Below are positions 33,701 through 45,589 of a stretch of 64,000 nt of DNA, piece by piece. The notes beneath the pieces were generated by a model that did no database searches, was not told the origin of the DNA, and saw only the letters and a program-made list of their open reading frames with translations. The translations under genes and the position numbers were made by a program. Position 1 is the stretch's first letter; every line of letters begins with the position of its first letter. Source of the DNA: Chelydra serpentina (lineage: Eukaryota > Chordata > Testudines > Chelydridae); assembly GCA_037349315.1 (NCBI GenBank), contig JBAIAC010000040.1, forward strand, positions 16,696,001 through 16,760,000, in the 5' to 3' direction.

Positions 33701-36117
33701 ACAGGGATGTGTGAAATACTTTGGTGCGTAATTTCTTTTTTTGTTTGCCCATCTGTTAGAGAGGGTTTGTGTTTTGACCACAGTGATCTATAGAGGGATA
33801 TTGTGATCTACAGACTGTTGCGATCTGGTTTCAGTAGGGGTACCCAGAGGTGCTGATTTCTGATCAGTGTTCTACATGTCTGATTTGTTTCACTGCAAAG
33901 TGGTGCACATAAGTTATCGATTTGGTAACGATGGGAACTGCTGCCACAGGCGATTTTGACAATTATTGCCCTGTTCGCTCCCAAGTTCCTCAGTCCTGTG
34001 TGTGAAAAGAAATCTGAAACTTTGGAAATCAGTCAGCAAGACTGGCAAAATTTGAGATGCTTGTGGGCAGGCTGGGGAAGAGGGGAATATTTGTGAAATC
34101 AAAGAGAAGGTCTCTGGACTGTAATTGGGCCCTGAGAGAGGAGATGCTGTTGGTGGGAATCAAAAGCAAAACAGCTTGAAGACCAGGCTTGATTTGATCA
34201 ATAATAGACACATCGAGAAGAGGGGACCTTTGTGGGGGAGAGAGCTGTAGGAGCCCTCCTTCAAATTGTTTCCTTTAGGCTTCATGACTTGCAGAAGTTT
34301 TCCAAATCAATGGCTGGGCTCTGGTAAGCTTTTTCTTCACTAAATGAGTGGAGGGGAAGGAGAGGTGGTAGGACAGTTCCTGTTGGACTCTAACCCGTGA
34401 GCTCCGTGGCAGACTTACCTTTTGGAGGAGTTGAGGGCACAGTCCTGCTTCCGTTTCAGTCAACCTGAGTTTACATTTGACTGAACCCGGAGCAGGATCA
34501 TTCCCGCGTCTGGGCTTTGCTCACCTGGCCTCCTCTTGATGCTAAGAAGCCCCTTAGGAGACTGGCTTGGACTGTTGCCGGTCAGGTTCAGACGTTGCCT
34601 GGGAAGGCAGTGTTATGTCTCCGCTTCACCAGCTGAGGCTAATTGCATCTTGGAACCACGCCTGACAGAATCTGGAATGAGCCGCGGTAATTCACATCTG
34701 GGCCTATTGGCGTTGGCAGAGGTGAGGTTTCGCATGACTCGGAGGGTACCTGATGAGTTATGTGAACAGTGATGTGCACAGAGAGATTAATCCTCTGAGC
34801 CCTGCCCGGGCTTTGGAACTGCTTTTGTACTGTGGGCTGTTTGGCGAGAGATTGAGCTGAAGAAAGCATCAAGCCTCTTGGCATAAGCTATTCGTTGGCT
34901 TTATGGATTCTTCTCCTACTAATAGTAGCAACTGTGTACGCCGCTATCCCTGATCTGCTGGGATCATGTCAGAGTGGGACAATCACGGCCGTGGCCAGTC
35001 TCTTTGTCTGGGGAAATCTTCTCCCCCCCACTCTTTTCATTCTCTTGGCGCTCTGCTCTAGACCTGTAGCAGTGGGATGCAGGAGATCAGCACTCAGTGG
35101 GGTTACGGCCTGCACAAGAAGTCGTGACAAATTGCAACATCAGGCTTGCGACGGCGGTTTGGGCTGTACCAGGCTGAAATGAGCACCGCTCGCCCAGTAC
35201 AGAGAGCTCTGTGCTAGGGGGAGAAGTGCCCCTCTAGGCTCGAAGGCTCACGGAGAGCCTGCTTTCTTGGGCTGTTAAATGTCCTTTTCACGAGCCATGT
35301 CGTGACCGGGACGTGGGCTGTCTGACCTAGTGGTCAGGGCAGGGTCCAATATAAGGAGATCCCAATCCAAGACAGGCCAGAGAGCAAACCAGGAATCCGG
35401 TGTCAGGAGGCAGGCAGGGTTACCAGGAGAGCAGCAGTAGGAGCAGGTATCACAAGGGAAGCAGCCTGCACCAAGGGAACCCAGTGGCACGAACACCTTC
35501 CTGTTCTTGTGCTTGGGTTAAATAGAGGCTGGGGACCAGCCAGGGCTCCAGCAATCAGACACCACGACTGGAGTCCTCTGTTAGAGTTCAGCTGCTATTC
35601 TAGCAGCTGTTAGCAGGTCACTGGGCAGCAGGTTATGATTGCTTAGCTCTCAAGAGTGCCGTGGACCAGGGTGTGAGACCTGTGGTTCCTCGACATCCAG
35701 AAAACTCATAAAGGTCAGGCTCATCCAGAGCAGAAACACTACATGTGACTTACATGACCACTCAGAGATCAGTACAGCTGAAGCTGCACATTTGGAGTAT
35801 CAAATGTCAAGCTGTACCGTGAATGGGATTTGTGAAGATGTCTGTCCCAGTTCCTTTGAATGCATCAAAGAAACTGGCACTTTGCTTGCAGACATACTGC
35901 AAAAAGAGGGGGGAAAACTTGCTCACTGCATTCTGAATAATGCTCAGTTCTACCCAAATGTTATAGCATATCTTTAAAATACTTCCCCAGCATGTGATTG
36001 TGACCCTGCAGCCTGGCCAGTCTCCCAGCCAGGGAAAAATTTAAATGCTCACCATTATCTTGTAAAAAGGGTTAAATAAATTAACCAGGATTGTTGCCTT
36101 CTGATGGAAGGAAACAC
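30709..36117. other. Long unassigned non-coding stretch
   Basis: About 5.4 kb without a recognised gene. 30720-31640 is AT-rich and repeat-poor. 32470-32530 has 'aactggtttataccatttaaacc', reminiscent of a palindromic repeat. 35290-35640 has repeat-like 'gtcaggaggcaggcagg' and 'ggctggggaccagccagggct' text similar to 19590. 35640-35975 is open in one plus frame (112 codons) with no family resemblance. Confidence 0.4.
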
Positions 36118-37391
36118 TGTGACAGAGTCCCCTTGGCAAAGGGTCCCCAGTTCTTTGCAAACATCTCTCTCTCGCCTCAGAACTGACAAACTCAGGACAC
36201 AAAATGCATGTCTTGCAGGGTATTGATCTACAGAAAGCTCATAACTTGTCAAGCTTCATAATCATGGCAAGATGTATGTATAGCTAATAATGTGTTTATA
36301 GTGAAAATATGCGTTTTTATAGATTCTAGGGCTGGAAGGGACCTCGAGAGGTCATCGAGTCCAGCCCCCTGCCCTCATGGCAGGACCAATTACTGTCTAG
36401 ACCATCCCTGATAGACATTTATCTAACCTACTCTTAAATATCTCCAGAGATGGAGATTCCACAACCTCCCTGGGCAGTTTATTCCAGTGTTTAACCACCC
36501 GACAGTTAGGAACTTTTTCCTAATGTCCAACCTAAACTAAATGTCCAACCTAAAGCGTTGTGGACTTTATGTAGAAATTAGCCACCAGGAGATAATGTGT
36601 CTCATAATGGCCCATTTGGGCAATGGGGAATTCTAACCCTGTCCTCTTTGGCTCAGTTGCTTAGCCTTGCATGCTTTTCAGACTTTGAATAGGAAGCCAT
36701 CAGCGGCAACGACAAACAATTGAAACCACTTAAAAGCAGAAAAGAAACTTTACAAGAAGATAGGGGGTCACCCTGGCTGTGAACAGAAACAAATGTTGTT
36801 TTCAGTATAATGCAGAGGAGGGAGAAGCACTTTGTAGCCCATCACTGAGGAAACTCCCTGTGGCGCGGGGGATTCTCAAGGAAACCAGCCAGCTCTGCAA
36901 AAGACTGAACTTTGGGTCGTGGCTGGGGGAAATCTACTTTCTTAGATGGGAAAGGTAACTATTGATAAGTGTAGACTCAGGTTCACCCTTTGTGGTTTTG
37001 TTTTGTATTGTAACCATTTGCTTCTGCCACTCATGGTTCTAGTTACATCTTCATTCTTTCTTAAATAAACCTTGTTATAAGTGCTCACAAATGCCATGTG
37101 GTTTACAGGAGTGGTGATTTAAGGTAAAACTGGTAAACTTTGGTGCACTGCACCTTTGTGTGCAGAGGATCTGGAATTTCTGGGAGTGTCGGGCTGGATA
37201 TCACAGGGGAAGGAGTCAAAGGGACTCGGGACCTGGGGTGTTAGCCTGGAAGGTGAAGACAGGGCTAGCATTGCACAGAGCACAGTGCTTGAGTGGCTGA
37301 AAGGTTGGTGGTATTAGAGAGCTGACAACCAGCTGGGCCCAAACAAGACCCCCTAATGCTGGAGGCAGGAGGTAACAAGGTAACTCTCACA
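36118..37391 (+). mobile_element. LTR of the 6479-type, split by a CR1
   Basis: Begins TGTGACAGAG and ends ACTCTCACA, as do the LTRs at 6479 and 47113. An AATAAA signal is at 37064-37069, again with a long segment after it (about 320 bases). The flanks AACAC and GGCAC match at only three of five positions, so the TSD is decayed. Without the CR1 at about 36320-36555 the LTR would be about 1040 bases. Closest internal likeness to the other copies is the 'ggatctggaatttctgggagtgtcgggctgg' part. Confidence 0.65.
36320..36555 (-). mobile_element. CR1 LINE 3' end nested in the LTR, minus strand
   Basis: AGATTCTAGGGCTGGAAGGG, 'gaggtcatcgagtccagccccctgcc', 'agagatggagattccacaacctccctgggcag' and 'aggaactttttcctaatgtcc' are the inverse of a CR1 3' end. 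The 5'-truncation side carries AATGTCCAACCTAAA twice (36522-36536 and 36540-36554), a local duplication at the junction. Confidence 0.9.
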
Positions 37392-38389
37392 GGCACCTCG
37401 AGAACTGTCACCTATGTCTGAGGGGCTCTTTGAATCTGTCTCTTCTCACATCACAGGAGAGTGGCCTGCTCTATCCAGGTGTAACCAAGAATTCCACCCT
37501 CCCCTCTGGCAGTATTTGAATTTGCTCCAAACCCTATGGCCTGTCTCCATGAAGGCAGCATAGCTTGGGGGTCACAGTCTAGAATTACAAGCAAATTAAA
37601 TAATAGTGCCGTAAAATGTAAAACCCAAAGCCAACAAATCTGTGATTTAACCACCTGAACCGAGTGTGCATCTGACAACAGATCTGTGTGTGTGGAAATC
37701 ATTAATTAGCAAAGCTGGTGAAATAAACAATTGGGCATATGCAGATGGGATCTCGATGCAGTTCTGGAAATCAGGTCACGTCAGGCTGTTCCTGGAAGAA
37801 GAAATAAATTTTTCCAAATGTTTTCTCAGTTACCAAGCTAGAACAGTCTTTTCAGTGATGCAACACACCCAGAGTCCTATTAAATGCATGGTCCAGACTG
37901 TAGGTCACAATTTAAAGAGCTTATACTCAGTCTGCTTTTTATAAGATTCCAGAAAGATTATAAAACTATTTGCTCTGTGTGTGCGCATGTATTACACACA
38001 CTAAGGGCTTGTCTACACATGGACACTTCTTCAGAACGGGTCCTTTCAGCCAGAACATTCATTTCCCTTAGAGGAATGGAGAAATAGGGCCAAATCCTTG
38101 ATTGATGTAAACCGGCAACTCTCCATTGATTTCAATAGCCATGCACTGATTTATACCCGCTGAGAATCTGGCCCATAGATTTTACCTAGATCTCTAGCAA
38201 CCGTGTTTGATTGACGTTGTGATTTATAGGCCAGGTGAACTCTTCTAACTCAAGCCAACTTCCTCTAAAGGTGTGGGGGGGGGGGTCGATGCTGTTTGCC
38301 ACACTGCTCTCCCTTTAATAACCAGCTGTTAGTCTCTTGTTCTGCTTGTACGCTGGCCCCTTGGTGAGCGATGATGGGAGGGCTGTTTA
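37392..38389. other. Unassigned non-coding DNA
   Basis: Contains a TACACT-type MITE end fragment GGGCTTGTCTACACA at 38006-38020, a palindromic-repeat fragment at 38085-38175 ('gatttcaatagccatgcactgatttata') and a run of 12 G at 38275-38286. No gene seen. Confidence 0.45.
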
Positions 38390-39350
38390 TGATGTGTATA
38401 ATGAGCCCAGGCGTCACCTTGCCATTTAAATTACATAATTAGGGCTGCGATTACCCATGCTAATCCTTTCTCTTGACATACTTGTACTATATGAAACACT
38501 GGCTATGAACTTGATTGAATTTCCAAACAAAATAATTTCAGGGGCATAGTCGGTCTCTGAGATTAGCTCCAACAGGCCCCACACATCTAATAAAGGGATT
38601 AGTGTCAAATGTTATGAATGAATGAAGCAGACTAATTTTGGGGGAGACGAGTTTGTGGATGTCCTCCAAGCCTAACATGCAGCACAGAAGCTGCTAAGAA
38701 AATCCAGCAATGCTGTGGAATGAGCAATATCTTCTGGCCTGCATCTCTAGGCCAACTGCAAACTATATGTTACTTTTACGTTTCATTCTTCTTTTGAGGA
38801 GCAGTTACATACACAAAATGTCATTTATCAAATTGTTTGCTAATTTCAGGCCATTTGCATTCTGTCCAATCAACCTCAGCCACAATAAATTACCCCGTCA
38901 TTGCATTAAAGGCTGAGAGAATTGGCCTCAGCAACATTAGCAAAACACACAAGTCTCTGCTAAAGGCCTAGCAGTATAATTCACAGCTCTCTGTGTTGTT
39001 ACTTCATTTTAACTGCAAAGGCAAAACTTCAGCTAGATTTTTTTTTTATATCTCTGTGTTGCATTTACACTTGGTTTGCAATGACTTTCAAATAATAAGT
39101 ATCCCTGACTCCAGTCCTTATTGACAAATCATGAATGTGTGTTTGCATGTCATTTAACCTGGAAAATTCCTGAGATCTATTTTTTTTAAAGGCAAGCAAA
39201 TTACGTAGCTGTGCTTCTTTAAGGGCTAACACGTCAGGATCAGCTTCTACAAACAAGACTATACACTTTGTGAGGAAACTGTTTAAATCCATAGAGTGGG
39301 AGCCACTGCCCATCCCTTTAACTTGTTACTTGCTTCTGAGTTATCAATAA
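38390..39350. promoter_or_regulatory. Cluster of CNE candidates
   Basis: Two repeat-free AT-rich blocks (38390-38610 and 38700-39350) hold many homeodomain-type and POU-like words, such as CATTTAAATTACATAATTAG and GGCCATTTGCATTCTGTCC. There is no coherent reading frame. This is the longest stretch in the window that looks like undisturbed regulatory DNA; the inference rests on texture alone. Confidence 0.35.
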
Positions 39351-41499
39351 ATCAACCATTGATAATCTGCTCAGACGCTTTTCTGTGCTCCACTTAATAA
39401 CAGAAGAAGGAAACTGAAATAAAACATCTTAATCGATTTTAATATAGTGCAACTAATCATTGACCATCTGGGACTCCACCGCCATCCTTCTTCTGCTCAT
39501 GATGGCCACTTGGAATGGCGTAGCAAGAGCGGGGCGTGAAGGCTGAAAGCACAGCCTCCTGCCATTGGAGCGGAGGGAGAATTGTCTTTAGCTTGGCCAT
39601 TCTCACGCTGTCTCAAAGGAGCTGTGCTCCACTCTATGAAAGCCTGTGGCCAGTGAACACTTCTCCTCCCATCTGTGATGCTGGAACCCAACCACCCTCT
39701 CCCATTCTCAGTCACAGCATCCTTGAGGCTTTTGTTCTCCATTCCATCTCCACCCTCCACCTGGTCCTCTCTCTTCACTATCCTGCCTCTGCTTCTCTGT
39801 CGCTTGGTCCCTTTCCTCTCCTCTTCCTTGCACATGCTCCCCAGATGCTTGGTGTCTTGCTCCACTGTCCAGATGCCTCATTCCCAGGCCCCCATCCCCT
39901 TTCTTCTCCTGAGGGAGTGCCAGTCAAGTTAGTGGCTCCATTCCCTTTGAGACACTTCTGCCTTCTCTTCCTCGCTGTGTGGCAGTGGCTCTGGTATAGA
40001 TAGCTGTGCTTGCTGCTCCTTATTTCCCATGGGTTGTTTTATTTGTCTTTTCCTCAGACCTCCAAGCGCCTGCGATTCGTGACTTGGGATCCGCTGCTTT
40101 AGTGGTTAGCCTCTGACTCGAGTGGATTGGGAATGTTTGGACACAATAATAAAGACAAAGGCCGATTTGTCGAAACGGACGCTTCTCGGGGGAAGGGGGT
40201 GGTCTCTTTGAATTTTGAAAAAAGGTTTCACACTGCTGAAACGCCCCATTCTGATGTTTTCACAATAAAAAAAGATTGGCTTTCTGGTTTGAAACCACTT
40301 TTTGTCGTGAGATGTAAGCTAATTATGGTATTTTTTTTTGGTCAAAAAAAATATTTTGCTCTGAACTGAAATTTTGTTTATGGAGATTTTTGAAACTGAT
40401 TCAGGATGGGAAAAATTCCTGAAATCTCAAATGTTTGCGGGGTGGAGACACCCTTTCAGGCCCAGTCCTACCTATGACACGCAGTTGAGTAACTTGTCGT
40501 TCTATCCAGTAGAGGGCAATGACATACATAGAAACTAATGACTAGGCAGTTCTTATTAATACTTCATTTCCTTGCTTAGCCCCCAGCTTTTATCTTGCAC
40601 CAGATTAGCACTATATCTTCTGGAGAAACCTTAACAATGGAGTGGGATAAAGCCCCCTCATATCTCCAGATACACACTAAATGATTACATTAGCCCAGAT
40701 TTTGGTAGCATTTCATTACTAGCCTATGATTTTTAGCTCACTTCATTTGACACCCTCTATGTTTATCCTGGAATGCCAGTTCCTCAGGTATTCCTCTGTC
40801 TGATATTCAGTTTAAACCTTGATATTCTCAATGTCTCATTATCTAGCATAACGTAATTGAGTATGAATACAGAATTAGCTATTGTGGATTTTTTTTTTCT
40901 CAACCTGCTGCTCTTTCATAGTGCTGTGTATTTGGAATATCAAAGCCCTTTTATTTTTTGGCTTTCCATTACAATATTGAATTATTATTTAAACACAGAA
41001 ATAAGACTCCACGGTGCCAGAGATCAAAAATTCAGTCCTATCATCTGTCAAACTGCTCGCTTACACAGCTGCCTCCAGATTAAGCACAGGTGTTGCCTAG
41101 AATGTCAGTTACAACAATGTTTCAATTTTTTAATGTTCTTAATCACTTCTAAGTAAATGGCATCTGATTCCAGCTTACTTCGTTACATCAGTGAGGGAGT
41201 TTGGAGCAGCATATTGCAAGAATGGCCTTTCTGCTTGCCCTTCGTGTGTGAACAGAGGATTTTTGCACAATGTCTCACCTCAAGGCTCACTTACTGCACT
41301 GAGTATCTTAAAGATGAGTCAGCTGTTTTTCTTCCCAAGCAGGGCATTATGCGTATAGCTAGGGCAACTGTATATATAACTTCAGCACATACTAGGAGCC
41401 TGAGTTCTGTGGGGGACCAACTGAAAAGCACTTTCCATGAGAAATGCATGATTCTGCTAGAGCTCTGGCAGTGGTTTCCAACTCTTACAACTGTATCAC
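39351..41499. other. Unassigned non-coding DNA
   Basis: 39480-39990 is pyrimidine-rich and open for up to 155 codons on the plus strand and 122 on the minus strand, which reflects base composition. 40840-41160 is AT-rich. No gene was recognised. Confidence 0.4.
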
Positions 41500-41782
41500 A
41501 AGTAAGTCTTGCAATAACTCATGTTTTTTTCCTTCAAGCCCCAGCTCCTGGAGTCATGGGTGTGAGAATCTCAGCTTTGTATTTTTTAAAGTAAGTTTCT
41601 AGCCCTCCTGGCTGGGGAGGAAATCCTGAAAATGTAACCCCCATGACCCTGCAAGCTCAGGATCCAGAAAGCAAATAAAAACAACCCAACGTGGGTGTTT
41701 TAAATCTCAAGATTTTTAACCCAATCTCATGATTTTGGGGCCCGACTCCTGAGTTTTGTATGTTCAGGATTGGCAATTCTGA
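41500..41782 (+). mobile_element. MITE-like repeat, sister copy of 15692-16051
   Basis: Shares CTTGCAA near the start, 'ccttcaagccccagctcctggagtcatg', TATTTTTTAAAGTAAG, 'atctcatgattttggggcccgact' and the end 'ggattggcaattctgac' with the copy at 15692. It lacks the extra block present there. Confidence 0.65.
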
Positions 41783-41882
41783 CTGCGTAAGATGACACTT
41801 TGGGCTTGATTACTCATCTGCACTGTTGTTACCACACCCTCAGCTTCAGCAGTGGCAGCATTTCTGCAGTAGGGTCATTATT

Positions 41883-42012
41883 GCAGCCGCAAGAGCCTTA
41901 TCTACACTAGTGTTCCCATGGCTGCTGCCTTTGGTTCTGCTTCACCCGGGGCAGCAACACTGGGAAATCTTTGGCTTTGTCTACACTAGGAAGTTTTACC
42001 TGCCCAGGCTGG
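41883..42012. repeat. TACACT-type MITE fragments
   Basis: 'agccttatctacactagtgttcccatgg' and 'tttggctttgtctacactaggaag' carry the CTACACT end motif of the element at 7861-8137, in direct orientation. Probably two fragments or a rearranged copy. Confidence 0.45.
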
Positions 42013-42192
42013 GAGCTGCTTAGAACCTAGCAATTGTGTCTTGTTTTCAGTGGGCTGCAGGAAAAGGTCCCGTCCTGCACATGCCTGCATTCCCTTGCCC
42101 GTGTGAATGGGACGGGAAAATAATTAACCCTTTAATTACCCTCCCAAAAGAAAGCATTTGTGCAAAGCATAATGCTTGCGTATACTATAGAG

Positions 42193-42355
42193 CAGCGGTG
42201 TCCAATACGTTCACTGCTAGTCACATGTGGCTAATAGGCTATTGAATTGTGGCTAATGCATGTGGCTTTTTTATAATGTGGCTAATAAGAAAAATTCAAA
42301 ACCACAAGTGTGGCTAGCAGTGTGGCTAGCATCGAATTTCTATTGGACACCACTG
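42193..42355. mobile_element. hAT-type MITE (163 bp)
   Basis: Starts CAGCGGTGTCCAATA and ends TATTGGACACCACTG, 14 of 15 inverted matches. The 8-bp flanks CTATAGAG and CTTTTCAG agree at five positions, so the TSD has decayed. The interior repeats the word GTGGCTA several times. No coding capacity. Confidence 0.85.
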
Positions 42356-42633
42356 CTTTTCAGACCTGTATGTAAGGAATAATAAATATTGATTCCGTGC
42401 AACACATTTTCACTCAAGTTCTGTATTTCTGTGTACTTAATACTAATGACAGGTCCCAGCCTGGCAGTCCTGGAGACTGAAGGCCTGTATTTCAATATGA
42501 ACCAGATCCTCCTTGGGGCAGAAGCAATGTACATGCCTCCACCCTGAGCTGGACAGATCCTCTCGCTGGGGTGTTAGGGGAGTTCAGTCTACAGGCCCAT
42601 TCAGTTCTTGGCCTCCCTGGGGTGATGACTGTA

Positions 42634-42837
42634 TTGTGGCCTAGTGGGTAGAGCACTGGACTCAGGAGGTCTGGGTTCCATTCCTGTTTCTGCCAAGGGC
42701 TAGTCATGTCATGGCTCTGTGCCTCCCTTTTCCTATCCATCAAATGGGGAGAATGATACTAACCTCCTTTGTGAAGTGTGTTGGGCTCTATTGAGGAAAA
42801 GCTCTATATAAGAACTAGGTATTATTATTTATTATTG
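42634..42837 (+). mobile_element. tRNA-derived SINE (tortoise/Cry I type), near complete
   Basis: The head has an A-box-like TGGCCTAGTGGGTAGAGC and a B-box-like GGGTTCCATTCC, the internal RNA polymerase III promoter of a tRNA-derived SINE. Then follow 'ggctctgtgcctccc', 'atggggagaatgatac', 'ctctatataagaactaggtattatt' and an ATT-rich tail. This family is known from hidden-necked turtles and is the best taxonomic clue in the window. It is not a functional tRNA gene: the anticodon stem and 3' half do not fold as a tRNA. Confidence 0.85.
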
Positions 42838-43599
42838 ACACGTGGCAAATTGTTGTGGTGCTTTTGGTGATGTGGGCACTCAGAGCTGGGCTGAGTCTAT
42901 CAATTCATTTTATATACTGCAGCATTTTTTAATGATCAGACTATTTTATTCTTTTAGGGAAAAGAGAAGGGGAAAAAATTCCTCCCTCTGGCAACCTGAA
43001 AAATAACTGGTAGAGAAGGATCATAGCTCTTGTTTTTAATCACAATAAGAGAGTGCTACACTGTAATTTCTTGGAGTAGATTTATGAATGCCCTAGTAGA
43101 AATTCCTCACAGATTTAGGTTTAAACTTGTTTTCTTCTCTCCTCTGTATATAAATTTAGGAAAATTTTCCTGCTCTGACAAAGCCTCTTGAAATAAAGAG
43201 CCAAAGAACAAACTGACTGTGAGAGTGGGCGAAAAGGAACTTGTTTGAGTTCTCCAGAAAAATGGAAGGGAAAACAACAAATAACCATAACAACCCGAGA
43301 TTCAAAATACAATGGCTGAGGCTCCCTGACCTGGAAACAAACAGTATTTATCATTCCTAGACTCGCCACTGGTTGAATATATTGAACAAATTGTTCATGT
43401 TATTGTTCTGGTTCGTAGCCAAGTTTGGAGTTTCCAGTGTCTCAGCTAAAGATGCCCTTTTTTATGGGACACATAACTGGTACTTATCATGCTCTAAGAG
43501 TTCAAATATTTACCCCTTTACGGGACCAAAAGTCAACTCAAGCAGATAAATTGGTATCTCATGCATGAAATGTGAAGATTAAATGAAGCCAAGAAGAAA
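42838..43599. other. Unassigned AT-rich non-coding DNA
   Basis: Nothing recognised. Confidence 0.4.
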
Positions 43600-43935
43600 A
43601 CAGTTTTTAAAGTCAGAAATAAAATTTACTCCATGTAAATAAAAGCAACTGGATTATCCAATATGTAAATCGACTAGGGGTTAGCCTGCAAAGGGGTGTG
43701 CGAAATAACAACAGGAAGGAAAAGATTGTGTGTTGCCCAGCGCGTATCAGAAAGCTCAATGTCCGCATTCTTCTGTGTCCTGACTGATGGCAGTGGTGTT
43801 TTAACAGCTTGAGTGCCCCCATTAAATTAGCAGATCTCACGGAAACTACATCAGTCACAAGAAATGTGAGGAAATACTCATCCTTTGGACTGCGGATGAA
43901 TTCGCTGTGCATTTTGGCAGGAACAGCAATAAAGA
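43600..43935. promoter_or_regulatory. CNE candidate
   Basis: Repeat-free. Includes 'actccatgtaaataaaagcaactggattatcc' and 'cattaaattagcagatctcacgg', with homeodomain-type sites. The minus frame 43613-43912 (99 codons) has no resemblance to known proteins. Confidence 0.3.
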
Positions 43936-44200
43936 AAAGGCTAGAGAGAGGACATTATAGTCCAGCCTGTGCTTAGAAACGTAGGAAACGGACAGTCTTA
44001 ACAAGAGTGAGATCTGCCTGTAACCACGGGAGAAAGGTTTACAGGATTGCTGTAACCGCAGGAACAGGGCTACAGGATTGACCTCAGTGAAACTACTTTC
44101 TGTGAGCTAGGTGCCCAAGTTTAGCTCTTATTCTGTAACTGGTTTCTTCATCTTCATCGTAATACATTTAAATGTCACTCTCTGTACTGCCACCCTTAGG

Positions 44201-44320
44201 GTCTCAGAACGGAGATCAGAATCTGGCCCATCGGTGTAAATTCAGTTCCGTGGACTTCGTTGGAATTGCTCTGGATTTCACCCTCATTCAACTGAACCCT
44301 GAATCCCGTCTGTTAACATT
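44201..44320. repeat. Palindromic interspersed repeat fragment
   Basis: 'gagatcagaatctggcccatcggtgtaaattcagttcc' followed by 'ggaattgctctggatttcaccc' belongs with the repeats at 10520, 28935 and 54885. Confidence 0.55.
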
Positions 44321-44867
44321 AGCATGAGCCTCAAAACCCAGGTCTCTTCTTTGAAGCTTAAAATATTCAAAGGGTTGTAGAGCTGCTAGTCCTTAAAAAG
44401 AGAGAGGAAATAAACATTTCCCCCTGAATGTCAAGCCTAGAATCTCGAAAACCTTAATTGCATGTTTGTTTGCTTTTTGTTTGAGTGATGAGGGTTTGTG
44501 TGTGAGAACTAGCCCATGCGCGTGGAGAATCGCCTTTGAAATCAATCTGCATTATTCCAAGAATAGAGAGATGTTCCTATATTCAGATTCAAATCCATAA
44601 GAAAACAGACACCTGCATATCCCTTGTTACCATTCTGATTGGTTTCTCTATGCAGGCATTCTCTTTCTGAGCCATTGTATATACAAGACAAACCAAATAA
44701 AGCCTGGAATATTACAGCAAAAGAGACTGGCCGGACGTTCATGTGAGATTATTTCTCGGTTTCTGGCCAGCCTCTGATTGGGAGCAGGGCCATTCGCTGG
44801 GTTATGAACCTTTGCTGTAAGTTAATGATTGTCGAGTTGCTGTGTTTTAAATCATTGTTGCGTTGTA

Positions 44868-44920
44868 GGTTAAGCTCTTTTGGACAGGGACTGGACTGTA
44901 GTATATATTTGTACAGCACT
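44868..44920 (+). mobile_element. LINE 3' tail fragment
   Basis: 'aggttaagctcttttggacagggactgg' and TTTGTACAGCAC match the tail family at 17690 and 28100. It is cut off where the SINE at 44921 begins, suggesting the SINE inserted into it. Confidence 0.5.
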
Positions 44921-45114
44921 TGGAGCAAGGAAGCCCAGACTGGGACTTGAGAGACCTGGGTTCTATTTCCAGCTCTGGTGGGTGATCTGGGGCAGGTCTC
45001 TTTGTGCCTCAGTTTCCCCATTTATAAAAATGGGGATCATGATATCTCCTTTGTAAAGCATTTTCCGATCGACCGCTGAAAAGCTTTAGGTAAGAGCTCA
45101 ATATCATTATTATT
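44921..45114 (+). mobile_element. tRNA-derived SINE (tortoise/Cry type)
   Basis: 'gagagacctgggttctatttcc' (B-box region), 'tctttgtgcctcagtttcccc', 'aaaatggggatcatgat' and 'aagagctcaatatcattattatt' parallel the copy at 42634 in order and spacing. The A box is lost. Confidence 0.75.
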
Positions 45115-45587
45115 TCTCTGTGTTAACTTCTTCATAACTTTTTGTGACCTTCTTGATTTTACGATCAATTCTAGCCAGCTTAGTAAGCAAATAACCCAGC
45201 TAAACTTCTGACCATCTCCACGAGCCTTTATGCTATACACTGACCTCGTCATATGTTGTAACGTCTCATGATTAATTTATCTGGAGCATGTATTAGGTAC
45301 AGGGCAGAGTTTGCCTCTCCTTGGCATGTGAACTCTGCCTTCTGCTGCTGAGAGGGGGGTGGATAGCCAGAAGGAACTAGTACTGCTTGAAGCCTGCAAC
45401 AGGACTAGCACTAGGGTACCGTCGTATGGCATGATTCTATTCTGGTTTCCAACAGTCTTTGTAGCTGGGATGTGTTGTTCGGTTAATCTTTGGCTGGCGA
45501 ATGTGATAAGCTGTGGAGCCTTAGCTGAAAATAACGCAACTGTGTTTTAACATCCTTTTGTACCCTAGAAAACCACCGCTGAGAGTT
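45115..45587. other. Unassigned non-coding DNA
   Basis: Nothing recognised. Confidence 0.4.
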
Positions 45588-45589
45588 AC

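Noticed and set aside
34895..35182. Hydrophobic frame resembling a signal-anchor protein
   Set aside because: It begins at TTG rather than ATG, has no splice or promoter signals, and the hydrophobic start is a chance run in a T-rich stretch.
39497..40003. 155-codon plus and 122-codon minus frames
   Set aside because: The stretch is pyrimidine-rich, which depletes stops on one strand; no motif, splice or start evidence.
42634..42700. Possible tRNA gene
   Set aside because: A- and B-box-like motifs are present, but the sequence continues into a SINE body and does not form a full cloverleaf.
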